Assembly: GCF_041677825.1 (NCBI RefSeq)
Contig: NZ_JBAYPG010000001.1
Span: forward strand, 62,001 to 126,000
DNA length: 64,000 bases
Reading direction: 5' to 3'
Origin: Castellaniella sp041677825
Lineage (GTDB): Bacteria; Pseudomonadota; Gammaproteobacteria; Burkholderiales; Burkholderiaceae_B
Under the pieces are notes generated by a model. That model worked only from the letters and a program-made list of their open reading frames with translations. It ran no database searches and was not told the origin of the DNA. The translations under genes were made by a program, and so were the position numbers. Position 1 is the first letter of the stretch. Each line of letters opens with the position of its first letter. Positions 7,881 through 16,426 of this stretch are shown here, in pieces.

Positions 7881-9653
7881 TCAGTGCGCAAAATGCAGCT
7901 GGAGATAGGCTGTGTCTCCGCGCTGGCCGCTTTTCAGGTTGTCGGCCAGGCGCCTGAGCAGTACGCCCGATACACCCGACAGTGTGCGCGCCATGGCGGC
8001 CTCGAAGGCGTCATCGTCGAGTTCCAGCAAACCGGCATCCACCGTGGTCTCGGGGCGGCTGACCGGCAGCGGGGCACCATCGTGCGTGAACTCGAAATCG
8101 AGATTGAATTCATCGAAAGAGCCCTTGATTTCGAGCAGGCGCCGGTTGTTCCCCGCGGCAACAATGGCTTCGGCCGCCTCGAGTGCAGCCTGCGCTGCCC
8201 GCCTGACGACATCGCGCCGGGCATTCCAGGCCGCCCCCTGGCCTTCGACGAAATCGGTGATCGCGCGTGCCATTTGTGCATGATCGATGTCGGCGAGGGC
8301 CAGGCGCGCGTGCTGTGAAATGCCCAGCCTGAAAATCAGATTCAGGATGATGGCCGTGAGGCCTGCCACGATGATGCCATTGCTGGCGATGAAGCGCACG
8401 GGCTCGGGCGCCTGTTCGGCCAGGCCTGGGTCGAACATGACGCCCAGGCCGGCCACGAAGGACAGGCCCACCATGAAAATGCCCCGGGCGTCCAGTGCGC
8501 GCGAGGCGATCAGTTCGATGCCGGAGACGATCAGGTATGCTGCTGCATACAGCCCGACCGCGCCAATGATGGAGCGCGGGATCAAGGTGAGCGCCAGGGT
8601 GAATTGTGGCAGGAATGCGGCGAGGGCCAGCAGGGCGGCGATCATCAGACCTACCCAGCGCGAGGTGGTCCGGCTGATGTGTGCAAGGGCGATGTTGGCG
8701 GAAGACACCGCACTGGGGTAGGCGCCCAGCCCGCCGGCCAGCAGGTTGCCCAGCCCATTGGCGCGCATTCCGGCACCGATCATCTGCATGTCGGGCCGGC
8801 GCCAGTCGCTGTCGTTCATCTTGTGCAACAGCACCACGCAGCCGAATACGTCGAGCTGGGTCATGAGGGACAGCACTGCAATGGCGATCAGCACGGTCGG
8901 ATCGACAGCGAAGTTTGGTGCGGGCACGGACGGCAGATCGAATACCGGCGCCGCGGCCAGCTGCTCGAAACCCTGCAGATGCCCCAGCAGCCCGGCGAGC
9001 ACGACCCCGACGAAAAGCCCGGCAAGCAAGGCGAACAGCTTGCTGCGCCGGTTGCCCCAGATGGACAGCACCATGATGACGGCCAGGGTGACCAGACCGA
9101 CGAGCACATCGGTGCTGTTGAACTGGCCATGGCCGTCCATGCCGCCGATCTGCTCCAGGCCTGGCGTGATGAGCGACAGGCCGGCCACGCAAACGGCAAC
9201 CCCCGCCACAGTGGGGGGCAGCAAGGCGCGCAGATAGGGCATCAGGTAGCCGGCGCAGATCGACACCAGGCCATTGACCAGGCCCACCAGCACCAGCCCG
9301 CCCAGACCGTACCTGGCCGTGACCAGCCCGATCACCAGGACCAGTATGGGATCGGGTATATGGACCAGCAGCAGCCCGGCGCCCAGCTTGCCGCCCCAGG
9401 ATTGCAGAAAGGTCGCCAGCGCCATGCTCAGGATCGTGGCAGTGACCAGGCTGCGGGTGGCCTCGCCGTCGAGTTCGCCGATCTGGGCCGCGGCCAGAAC
9501 ATAGGCGATCAGGGCCAGGGCCGTGGCCATGTGCTGCACACCGAGCCCGAACAGGGTGGCGGTGGGCGGGCATTCAGCGTCGGCGTAGACGAGATCATGG
9601 GGGCGCCGGAAAGGCGGGGACGCGGGCAAACGGAGGCGAGACAGAAGTGTCAT
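7881..9653 (-). CDS. NCS2 (xanthine/uracil) permease with C-terminal kinase-like domain
   Basis: Residues about 1-440 form a nucleobase:cation symporter-2 permease with roughly 12-14 hydrophobic segments; the N-terminal PPTATLFGLGVQHM and the later GLGAYPSAVSSANIA segment are family hallmarks. The last 146 residues (from ISQHARL) are hydrophilic and look like a degenerate GHKL/anti-sigma ATPase: an AALEAAEAI helix in the N-box position, FTHDGAPLP in the G1 position, and a C-terminal GVLLRRLADN...GDTAYLQLHF pattern like the end of RsbW proteins. The catalytic Asn of the N-box is not evident, so ATP binding is uncertain. I chose the ATG at 9653; the frame extends to 9761 with a hydrophilic tail overlapping the divergent promoter region. 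The RsbW-like kinase follows 5 bp downstream. Confidence 0.85.
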   Translation of the reverse strand: MTLLSRLRLPASPPFRRPHDLVYADAECPPTATLFGLGVQHMATALALIAYVLAAAQIGELDGEATRSLVTATILSMALATFLQSWGGKLGAGLLLVHIPDPILVLVIGLVTARYGLGGLVLVGLVNGLVSICAGYLMPYLRALLPPTVAGVAVCVAGLSLITPGLEQIGGMDGHGQFNSTDVLVGLVTLAVIMVLSIWGNRRSKLFALLAGLFVGVVLAGLLGHLQGFEQLAAAPVFDLPSVPAPNFAVDPTVLIAIAVLSLMTQLDVFGCVVLLHKMNDSDWRRPDMQMIGAGMRANGLGNLLAGGLGAYPSAVSSANIALAHISRTTSRWVGLMIAALLALAAFLPQFTLALTLIPRSIIGAVGLYAAAYLIVSGIELIASRALDARGIFMVGLSFVAGLGVMFDPGLAEQAPEPVRFIASNGIIVAGLTAIILNLIFRLGISQHARLALADIDHAQMARAITDFVEGQGAAWNARRDVVRRAAQAALEAAEAIVAAGNNRRLLEIKGSFDEFNLDFEFTHDGAPLPVSRPETTVDAGLLELDDDAFEAAMARTLSGVSGVLLRRLADNLKSGQRGDTAYLQLHFAH

Positions 9654-9763
9654 CCGGGGGCCTTGTTTTCGTGCTTGATGTTCGGACTGCACGGCCGCTG
9701 CCGACGCATGTTGATTATTATATGGTCTTCGATCGTGTTTCATTTCAATCAGGTTGGCCACGC
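9654..9763. promoter_or_regulatory. Divergent promoter region between the permease-kinase operon and the STAS gene
   Basis: This 110-bp spacer separates the divergent starts and is more AT-rich than its surroundings. On the minus strand it contains a perfect TATAAT (plus-strand bases 9717-9722), a plausible -10 box for the permease operon; I see no well-spaced -35 match. No clear plus-strand promoter can be defined by eye. Confidence 0.35.
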
Positions 9764-10117
9764 ATGAACATACTCAGTGAAAGAAACGGTGCGGTGCGCA
9801 TCATCTCCGTGATTGGGCAGATCAATGGTGGCAATGCGGTCGAAGCCGAAACCCGGATGCTGGCCCAGTTGCAACACGATGACGCAGACTGCGTACTCGA
9901 TCTCGCCGAAGTCGACTACATCTCCAGCGCCGGCCTGCGGGTCGTGCTGATGCTCGCCAAACACCAGAAGCAGCATGCCAGCCGCCTGGTGCTGTGCCGT
10001 CTGCAGCCCCATGTGCACGAAGTATTCGACATCAGCGGCTTTCTGTCCATTCTTTCGGTGGTGCCAGACCGCACGGCGGCCCTGGCATGGATCGCCGGGG
10101 CCGCTGACCAGCCCTGA
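9764..10117 (+). CDS. STAS-domain anti-anti-sigma factor (SpoIIAA/RsbV-like)
   Basis: The 117-residue protein is a single STAS domain. The phosphorylation loop is seen as DYISSAGLRV, with the acceptor serine at about residue 54 or 55, preceded by the LDLAEV strand. In partner switching the unphosphorylated form binds the RsbW-like kinase and releases its target, and a PP2C phosphatase regenerates it. Both partner types are encoded in this cluster. The ATG at 9764 gives the normal family N terminus; an in-frame extension to 9647 has no matching domain. It is divergent from the permease-kinase fusion. Confidence 0.9.
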   Translation: MNILSERNGAVRIISVIGQINGGNAVEAETRMLAQLQHDDADCVLDLAEVDYISSAGLRVVLMLAKHQKQHASRLVLCRLQPHVHEVFDISGFLSILSVVPDRTAALAWIAGAADQP

Positions 10118-10151
10118 CGCGCGCCGCCGGGCCAGCCACTGGCCTCTGCCC

Positions 10152-10223
10152 CTGGGGTGGCCCGTCAGGCCGGCCGCTGGCCTGATTCTGGGGTGGCCCG
10201 TCAGGTCAGCCGCCGGCCTGACC
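10152..10223. repeat. Two tandem 36-bp GC-rich repeats
   Basis: Two consecutive 36-bp units (10152-10187 and 10188-10223) both begin CTGGGGTGGCCCGTCAGG and differ at five positions. Degenerate partial copies flank them on each side. They lie between the convergent STAS and oxidoreductase-patatin genes, and the second unit runs 18 bp into the end of the latter. Confidence 0.8.
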
Positions 10224-12656
10224 CTGGGCGGCCAGCCGCCGCAGGGCCGTCAGGTAACCGGCGCGCCGCTGGCGCTGGATGGCCTGCATCGAAAAATCAT
10301 AATGAGCGGCCAGGGGCTCTTTGGTGGAGCCGTCGCGCACGATGCGGGTGATGGTACTGGCCCCCCCTGCGCCCATCAGCTGAATATAGCGCGGGTGTTG
10401 CTTCAGGCGGGCAGCAGCGTCGGGCTCGACCGCGCTCATGACCTCATCGACCAGGTCCTTGAATTCATGCACCAGCTCGCGCACATGGGCATCGTTGCGG
10501 ATCCGTTCGCCATAGATGATTTCGTCGCGTCTGGACAGGACTTCAGCCAGATTCGAGGGCAGCGGCCGTTCGCCCGGGAACAGGTCGACGATGAATACCT
10601 GCTTGTTGTCCGGGCCGCTGCGCAGCAGGACCTGCTCGAGTGGAGAATTGCTGATGATGCCGCCGTCCCAGTAGTGGCGCCCGTCTATCGTGGTCCAGGG
10701 AAAGATCGGCGGCAGGCTGCAACTGGCCAGGATGTGATCCGGGGTCAGGGTATCGACCCGGCTGTCGAAATAGACGAGCTCGCCCCGGTCGACCTCGACG
10801 GCCGAGACGATCAGCCGGATCGGGCTGTCGGCCAGTTTTGCGAAATCGACATGCCTGGCCAGCAGCTCGCGCAGGGGGGCCGGGTCGTAGAGGCTGGTCC
10901 AGCTGGCGGGCCACCACTCACCCTGCACGCCCGGAGACAGCCAGCGTGGCTTGAAGAATTCGGGGATCCCCCACAGGATGGTCGCACCCACCGCCATGGC
11001 ACCGCCCAGCGCATCGGATGCGGGCACCGGGGCCAGAACGCCGATTTCATCCCAGAATGCTGCCACGGCTTCCGCGGCCCGGCCCGGGTTGCCCGCCACG
11101 ATGACCCCGTTGATGGCCCCGATGGATACCCCGCCGACCACATCCGGCATGATGCCGGCCTCGTCCATGGCACGGATGACACCGCATTCGAAAGCCCCCA
11201 GAGCCGCGCCGCCCTGCAGGATGAGGATGGTTTCACGCGCCAGGCTGTCAAGCGCAGCACCTGGATCGGCCAGTTGCCGTTCCGCGCCGCGCACCGGCAT
11301 GCGATCGCGAATCAGGCGCTTCAGGAGCTGGGTTTCTTCAGGTGGGCGCCCAGTGGAGAACAGCCCTACGATCACGCCGTCTTCGAGATAGAGCTCGGCG
11401 AACGAGCGCTCGGCCAGATCACCGCGGGTGATGCGCTGCCCGGCCTGGTCGCTGCGCCCCAGGAAGGTGAAACTGAAATCCAGGAAATCGCAATAGTAGT
11501 GCAGCACGCTGGCATAGGGGATGCGCTGGCCGAGCATGTTCTTTGCGGCGATCTGCCCCTGCCGGCGTGCGTTCTGCCAGTGCATGGAACGCTGGCGCTG
11601 GCCATCGGCCGCTGGATAGTTGGCGACATCCCCGGCAGCGAATATGCCCGCCTGGTTCGTTTGCAGGAACTCGTCGACGACCACGCCATCATCAACGGCA
11701 ATGCCGGACGCTTCGAGGTAGTCGGTCTGTGCGGCCGTTCCAATGGCCATGACGACGGTGCTGCACTCGATGCTCTGCCCGCTCGTGGTTTCTATCGCCG
11801 CGACCTTGCCGCGACCATGAAACCGGCTGATGTTCTGGTTCAGCAGGACGTCGATGCCGTGATTTTCGCAACGCTGCAGGAAATACGCCGACAGCAGGTC
11901 TGAATGGATGCGCGGGAAGACCCGATCGGCCCGATCTAACAATGTAACCTTCAGGCCCATTCGGGTCAGGGTGGTGGCCAGTTCCATGGCAATGAAGCTG
12001 GTGCCGACGATGCCCACCGGCCCCGGGTTTTTTGCGATCCATTGCTGCACGGCGCGCGCATGGGCGAGGGTCCGATAGACGAACACGCCGTGCAGGCCGG
12101 CCCCCGGGACATCGAGACGGCAGGCGTGCGCACCGCTGGCAAGCAGCAATTGACCGTAATGGTAGCGGCGCCCGGATGCATCGATGACCTGGCGTGTATC
12201 CGGGCAGATGCGCTGGGCGCGGCAGCCAACCCGTACATCGATCCCCGCGTTCCGGTAAGCGTCAGGCTCGCCGAGCCACATCTGCTCGATGGTGGTTTCG
12301 CCGGCCAGAAAGGCCTTGGTCAGGGGCGGGCGGTTATAGGGATATTCGGCTTCTGCGCCCAGCATCAGGATGGAACCCTGTTCGCCTTCGTTGCGCAGGG
12401 TCTGGGCTGCGGTCACGGCCGCAATGCCACCCCCGATCAGGAGAAAATCAGCGTGTTCGGGTTGTTGTGGTTCAGTCGGTGGAAGTTCGGGCTTCAGGGC
12501 GTTCGCTCCAGGGTATGGACAGATCGGGATATGGTAGCACCGGCCTGCGGCATGCCGCTCGGGCACCGGCCGTGGCGGCTCTCTGCGGTCTGGTGGAATC
12601 GGGGTATCAGCGGGCCTGCGAACGCATGCCCAGTGACAGTTCAACCAGCCAGGCAC
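10206..12656 (-). CDS. FAD-dependent reductase fused to a patatin-like phospholipase (DUF3734)
   Basis: A single uninterrupted frame encodes two enzymes. Residues about 68-470 are a ferredoxin-reductase-like flavoprotein: FAD site LIGGGIAAVTAAQ, the NRPPLTKAFLAG segment, an NAD site GIVGTSFIAMELATT, and GIFAAGDVANYP. Residues 475-816 are a patatin-like lipase with oxyanion motif QGGAALGAF, nucleophile S511 in GVSIG, catalytic D664 in WDGG, and a C-terminal DUF3734-type tail (VDLFPGERPLPSNL). The first 50 bp overlap the upstream permease gene, and no ATG lies between there and the FAD domain. The true start may be the GTG at 12566 or another non-ATG codon. The patatin part would hydrolyse lipid acyl esters; the electron partner of the flavoprotein is unknown. 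Confidence 0.85.
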   Translation of the reverse strand: MPGWLNCHWACVRRPADTPIPPDRREPPRPVPERHAAGRCYHIPICPYPGANALKPELPPTEPQQPEHADFLLIGGGIAAVTAAQTLRNEGEQGSILMLGAEAEYPYNRPPLTKAFLAGETTIEQMWLGEPDAYRNAGIDVRVGCRAQRICPDTRQVIDASGRRYHYGQLLLASGAHACRLDVPGAGLHGVFVYRTLAHARAVQQWIAKNPGPVGIVGTSFIAMELATTLTRMGLKVTLLDRADRVFPRIHSDLLSAYFLQRCENHGIDVLLNQNISRFHGRGKVAAIETTSGQSIECSTVVMAIGTAAQTDYLEASGIAVDDGVVVDEFLQTNQAGIFAAGDVANYPAADGQRQRSMHWQNARRQGQIAAKNMLGQRIPYASVLHYYCDFLDFSFTFLGRSDQAGQRITRGDLAERSFAELYLEDGVIVGLFSTGRPPEETQLLKRLIRDRMPVRGAERQLADPGAALDSLARETILILQGGAALGAFECGVIRAMDEAGIMPDVVGGVSIGAINGVIVAGNPGRAAEAVAAFWDEIGVLAPVPASDALGGAMAVGATILWGIPEFFKPRWLSPGVQGEWWPASWTSLYDPAPLRELLARHVDFAKLADSPIRLIVSAVEVDRGELVYFDSRVDTLTPDHILASCSLPPIFPWTTIDGRHYWDGGIISNSPLEQVLLRSGPDNKQVFIVDLFPGERPLPSNLAEVLSRRDEIIYGERIRNDAHVRELVHEFKDLVDEVMSAVEPDAAARLKQHPRYIQLMGAGGASTITRIVRDGSTKEPLAAHYDFSMQAIQRQRRAGYLTALRRLAAQGQAGG

Positions 12657-13293
12657 AGCCGAGCAGGGTCATGTTGATGGCCAGATACAGCAGGCCGGCG
12701 ATGATGAAGGTTTCGACGATCAAGTAGCTTTGGCTCATCAGCTGGCGGGCCAGGCCGGTCAGTTCCATGACCGCGATCGTCGAAGCCAGGCTGGTGCCCT
12801 TGATGGCCAGCACGAGCTCGTTGCTGTAGGCCGGGAACGCCTGGCGCAAGGCCAGGGGGAAACGGATGCGCCTGAAGACTTGCACGGCCGTCATTCCGAA
12901 TGCAGTTGCTGCGTCTGTCTGGCCGCGGGGCACGGACTGCAGCCCCCCGCGTATGGCTTCGCTCATGTAGGCCCCGCTGTTGAGCGAGATGGCCAGGATG
13001 GCGCAGCGCGCGCCGTCACTGAACAGCCACCACAGCCCGGGCTGCTCGCGCACGTATGGCAGGGCGCCGATGCCGTAATAGAGCAGGAACAATTGGATCA
13101 GCAGGGGCGTACCCCTGAAGACCGTGCTGTACAGGAACGCCGGCCACGCCAGCAGTTTGCGTCCGGATTCACGCATCAGGGCGGCGACCAGCCCCAGCAG
13201 GGACGCGAACAGAATGGCACTCAGGCCGATTTCAAGAGTGACCCGGAACCCCTGCAACAGGACCGGTATGGCCTTCTGAAAGAGCTCGATCAT
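12607..13293 (-). CDS. Polar amino-acid ABC transporter permease (HisM/ArtM type)
   Basis: The 228-residue membrane protein has about five hydrophobic segments and the family's cytoplasmic EAA loop, seen as TDAATAFGMTAVQVFRRIRFP followed by LRQAFPAYSNE. It forms a heteromeric channel with the preceding HisQ-like permease for import of basic or polar amino acids. The start overlaps the upstream gene stop by 4 bp (ATGA), showing translational coupling. The oxidoreductase-patatin gene follows. No ATPase gene for this transporter is present in the cluster. Confidence 0.93.
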   Translation of the reverse strand: MIELFQKAIPVLLQGFRVTLEIGLSAILFASLLGLVAALMRESGRKLLAWPAFLYSTVFRGTPLLIQLFLLYYGIGALPYVREQPGLWWLFSDGARCAILAISLNSGAYMSEAIRGGLQSVPRGQTDAATAFGMTAVQVFRRIRFPLALRQAFPAYSNELVLAIKGTSLASTIAVMELTGLARQLMSQSYLIVETFIIAGLLYLAINMTLLGCAWLVELSLGMRSQAR

Positions 13294-14021
13294 GCGCGCA
13301 CCACCCGCATGCCGCGACCATAATGACGTTCAGCCCAGACGAATGCCGCCTGGCTGAAGGCGCCTATGATGAAGTACAGAACCCCGGCCAGCAGATACAT
13401 GGCAAGCGGCGCACGGGTGGCTGCCGACCCCAGCACCGCGGCGCGCATGAGTTCGACCAGACCCACCAGAGAGATCAGGGCGGTGTCCTTGAGGGCGTTC
13501 TGCCAGACATTGTTCGCCCCCGGCAGCGCATACCAGAACAGCTGCGGCAGCATGATACGCCACAGGCATTGCCCACGGCTCATGCCGATCGCCCGGGCCG
13601 CTTCGAGCTGACCGGGGGCGATCGCCTTGAACGCGCCGCGAAAGACTTCGACGCTGTATGAGCCCGAGATGAGGCCAATGGCGACGATACCGACCAGCAT
13701 GGGGAAGAAGGCGCTCATCAGGTCGTCGAGGTCCAGCCAGTCTGCCAGATCGGCCGCGGGCTGCACCGTGGCGAAGAACAGCAGGTAGATGATGAGCAGT
13801 TCGGGCACGCTGCGCACGATCAGCGTATAGAGATTGACCAGGCCGCGCCAGAGCGGATTGCCGCCCGTTTTGAGCGCGGCGCCGCCGACGCCGATGATCA
13901 GCCCCAGGAGGATGCCGCACAGGCTGATGAAGAGGGTCATCAGTGCTCCGCGCAGCAACATGAGGCCCCAGCCGGAAGCCAGTATGTCGTGCAGGGACGC
14001 CATCATGAGGCCATACCCCAT
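13290..14021 (-). CDS. Polar amino-acid ABC transporter permease (HisQ/ArtQ type)
   Basis: The 243-residue inner-membrane protein carries the EAA motif (QLEAARAIGMSRGQCLWRIM) and the NALKDTALISLVG segment typical of HisQ-type permeases. It lies between the binding-protein gene (24 bp upstream) and the HisM-like permease (4-bp overlap). The first methionine at 14021 is followed by two more at residues 6 and 7, so the start is not certain. It would transport the ligand delivered by the lysine/arginine/ornithine-type binding protein. Confidence 0.92.
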   Translation of the reverse strand: MGYGLMMASLHDILASGWGLMLLRGALMTLFISLCGILLGLIIGVGGAALKTGGNPLWRGLVNLYTLIVRSVPELLIIYLLFFATVQPAADLADWLDLDDLMSAFFPMLVGIVAIGLISGSYSVEVFRGAFKAIAPGQLEAARAIGMSRGQCLWRIMLPQLFWYALPGANNVWQNALKDTALISLVGLVELMRAAVLGSAATRAPLAMYLLAGVLYFIIGAFSQAAFVWAERHYGRGMRVVRA

Positions 14022-14045
14022 CGCCGTGATGAGGTACGCAGGCCC

Positions 14046-14861
14046 TTACTTGCAGGCTTCGTAGTTGGACAGATCGACACCGAACCACTTGATGCTCGAG
14101 GCCTTGATCATGCCTTCGCTCATGAGCTCGCACAGTGCCTTGTCGACCCTGGCCTTGAGTTCGGTATTCTTCTGGTTGATGCCCGCGCCGATTCCCAGGC
14201 CGAGGATTTCGGGGTCGGCGCTGCTCTTGACGATGTAATCGCCCATGGCAAACTTGCCCTTGCCCGAGGTATCGAGAAACTGGCTCTGCGGGGTGACTTC
14301 CGAAAATGTGGCATCCAGGCGCCCGGCCACCAGATCCATCTGCATCTGATCCTGGGTTTCATAGGTCTTGAGTTTGAGTGCCGGAGCGTATTTCTGCAGA
14401 TAGGCCCCCTGGGTTGTGCCGCCCTGCACCCCCACCGACTTGCCGGCCAGGCCGTCGAACAAGGCCTGCTGTGCGTCCGCCTTGATCAGCGGGCTGCCGG
14501 AAGGCAGCACGAAGGCGGAATCTTCAGAGGCATAGGGGATGCTGAAACTGATCACCTTGCCGCGTTCGGGCGTGACCGACATGCCGGAGATGACCAGATC
14601 GAAGCGTTCAGCCTGCAAGGCCGGGATCAGGCTGTCGAACGCCTGCACCACGAAGCGGCATTTCATTTCGAGTTTCGAGCACAGGGCCTGCCCCATGTCG
14701 GCATCGAACCCGGTGACCTGGCCGCTGGCATCCACCATGCTCCAGGGCGGATAGCCGCCCTCGGTGCCGATTTTCAAAGTGGCGGCCGAGGCCGCAGTGG
14801 CCACCCCAGCCAGACCAAGCAGGGTGAGTACGGTTGCCTTGCGTACGATGGAAGTCGCCAT
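14046..14861 (-). CDS. Periplasmic lysine/arginine/ornithine-type amino-acid binding protein
   Basis: The start at 14861 gives a 271-residue preprotein with an AAGGA ribosome site 8 bases upstream and a signal peptide of about 24 residues ending ASA. The mature N terminus LKIGTEGGYPPWSMVDASG, then GFDADMGQALC and the FDLVISGMSVTPERG segment, are characteristic of family 3 binding proteins for basic amino acids. Two cysteines near residues 65-70 and one near the C terminus may form a disulfide. It is the first gene of the ABC cluster, and its frame runs to 15002 without further domain content. Confidence 0.92.
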   Translation of the reverse strand: MATSIVRKATVLTLLGLAGVATAASAATLKIGTEGGYPPWSMVDASGQVTGFDADMGQALCSKLEMKCRFVVQAFDSLIPALQAERFDLVISGMSVTPERGKVISFSIPYASEDSAFVLPSGSPLIKADAQQALFDGLAGKSVGVQGGTTQGAYLQKYAPALKLKTYETQDQMQMDLVAGRLDATFSEVTPQSQFLDTSGKGKFAMGDYIVKSSADPEILGLGIGAGINQKNTELKARVDKALCELMSEGMIKASSIKWFGVDLSNYEACK

Positions 14862-14998
14862 GGCTGGGTTCCTTTTCGAGGTTGGGTGTCTGGAACGACA
14901 CAATTTCAGAATAACGCAATAGTAGTCCATCGGCTGCCCGCACCACAGTGGCTGGCATCCTCCTGTGCCTCTGGCTGGCTGCTCGGCAGCACGGCGGT

Positions 14999-16363
14999 TC
15001 AACCCACCTGGATGGGGATTTCTGCATGGCGCACGCGGCTGTGCCGCTGGGTGCCCAGGTTGTAGACCAGCGTAAGCGGGCCCAGACGCCCGACGAGCAT
15101 CAGCATCATGAGCAGGATCTGGCTGGGCCGGCTCAGGGCTGGCGTCAGTTCGGGGCTCAGCCCGGTGGTGCTGAACGCCGACATGACTTCCATGACGATG
15201 CTGATGAATGGCAGGTTCTCAAGCAGGCTGACGGCAAAGATGCCGATGCACACGAGCAGCGCGGAGACCATCAGCAGGGCCAGGGCCTTGTGTATGGATT
15301 CCGGTGAAATCGTGCGGTTCATCAGCACGACCTCTTTGCGCTGGCGAATGTACGAACGCACCACGGCCATCAGGATGATGAAGGTGCCCAGCTTGATGCC
15401 ACTGGCCGTGGACAATGATCCGCCGCCGATGAACATCAGGCCCACCAGCAGGAAACGGCTGCTGTCGCGCAACTGGTCGATGTCGACACTCGCAAAGCCG
15501 GCCGTGCGGGCCGATATGATCTGCGTCCAGGCCGCCAGCCCCTGATTCGCAACCGGCAACGGGCCCAGAGTGAAGGGGTTGCCGGCTTCGATCAGCCAGA
15601 ACAGCACCAGCCCGCACAGGTTGAGCAACAAGGTGCCCAGGATCATCAGGCGCGTATAGTACGACAGCGTGGTCCAGGCGCGCTTGTTGTAGATGTCGGC
15701 CAGCACACTGAAGCCCAGGCCACCCAGAATCACGCAGAAGGTCAGCACAAACGTGGTGACCGGATCACCCGAGAAACTGGCCAGGCTGTCGGGAAACAGG
15801 GTCAGCCCCGCATTGTTGAAGGCTGACACCACATGAAAACCAGCCATCAGGAAGGCGTGCTCGAGGCGGTCGTGGCGCCACCACCAGAGCGTGAGTACCA
15901 GCATCGCAGCCCCTTCGATCGCCAGCGAGAACTTGAGCACCGTGAACGCCGTGCTTCGCACCCGTTGCATGCTGGTCTGATTGAAGGCCTCGAGTGCCAG
16001 GGCCTGGTACTTGAGGCTGACCCGTTTGCCCAGCGTCACGGCTGCAATGATGGCAAAGGTGACAAAACCAATGCCACCGATCTGCACCAGCCCCAGCATC
16101 ACGGCCTGGCCGAAGAAGCTCAGATCGTGGATTGGATCGATGATCGTCAGGCCGGTGACGGTGACCGATGATGTCGCCGTGAAAAATGCCTCGAAAAGCC
16201 CGAATGGCTTGCGCTGGGAAATGGGCAGGGCGAGCAGTATCGTGCCAAGCAGGATCAGAATCCCAAAGCTGCTGGCCAGGATGGCGGGCGGGCTGGCCTG
16301 CAGCTGCCCGGTGCGGCGTGCGCGCCGGTAGATCTTGATGGGGCGTATGGGAAATCTGGCCAT
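14999..16363 (-). CDS. ktrB: Potassium uptake channel-transporter subunit KtrB (TrkH family)
   Basis: This protein of about 454 residues has the four-fold M-P-M architecture of KtrB/TrkH, with pore loops seen as TATSSVTVTGL, FNNAGLTLFPD, SARTAGFASVD and FSTTGLSPEL; these carry the selectivity-filter glycines. It moves K+ (often Na+-dependent) across the inner membrane and is gated by the RCK protein encoded just upstream. I prefer the ATG at 16363 (MARFPIRP); an upstream in-frame ATG exists at 16378. The KtrA gene ends about 60 bp upstream on the same strand. Confidence 0.93.
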   Translation of the reverse strand: MARFPIRPIKIYRRARRTGQLQASPPAILASSFGILILLGTILLALPISQRKPFGLFEAFFTATSSVTVTGLTIIDPIHDLSFFGQAVMLGLVQIGGIGFVTFAIIAAVTLGKRVSLKYQALALEAFNQTSMQRVRSTAFTVLKFSLAIEGAAMLVLTLWWWRHDRLEHAFLMAGFHVVSAFNNAGLTLFPDSLASFSGDPVTTFVLTFCVILGGLGFSVLADIYNKRAWTTLSYYTRLMILGTLLLNLCGLVLFWLIEAGNPFTLGPLPVANQGLAAWTQIISARTAGFASVDIDQLRDSSRFLLVGLMFIGGGSLSTASGIKLGTFIILMAVVRSYIRQRKEVVLMNRTISPESIHKALALLMVSALLVCIGIFAVSLLENLPFISIVMEVMSAFSTTGLSPELTPALSRPSQILLMMLMLVGRLGPLTLVYNLGTQRHSRVRHAEIPIQVG

Positions 16364-16426
16364 GGGGCATATCCGCACAGACTGATCGTGCCAGGCGCAC
16401 GGCAGCGGGCTGGAGGCGTGGCGGAT

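Noticed and set aside
6271..7908. Long plus-strand frame (545 codons)
   Set aside because: It is antisense to the racemase and RsbW-like genes, which have clear catalytic motifs.
9975..11903. Long plus-strand frame (642 codons) through the patatin region
   Set aside because: It is antisense to the oxidoreductase-patatin fusion and has no recognisable domain.
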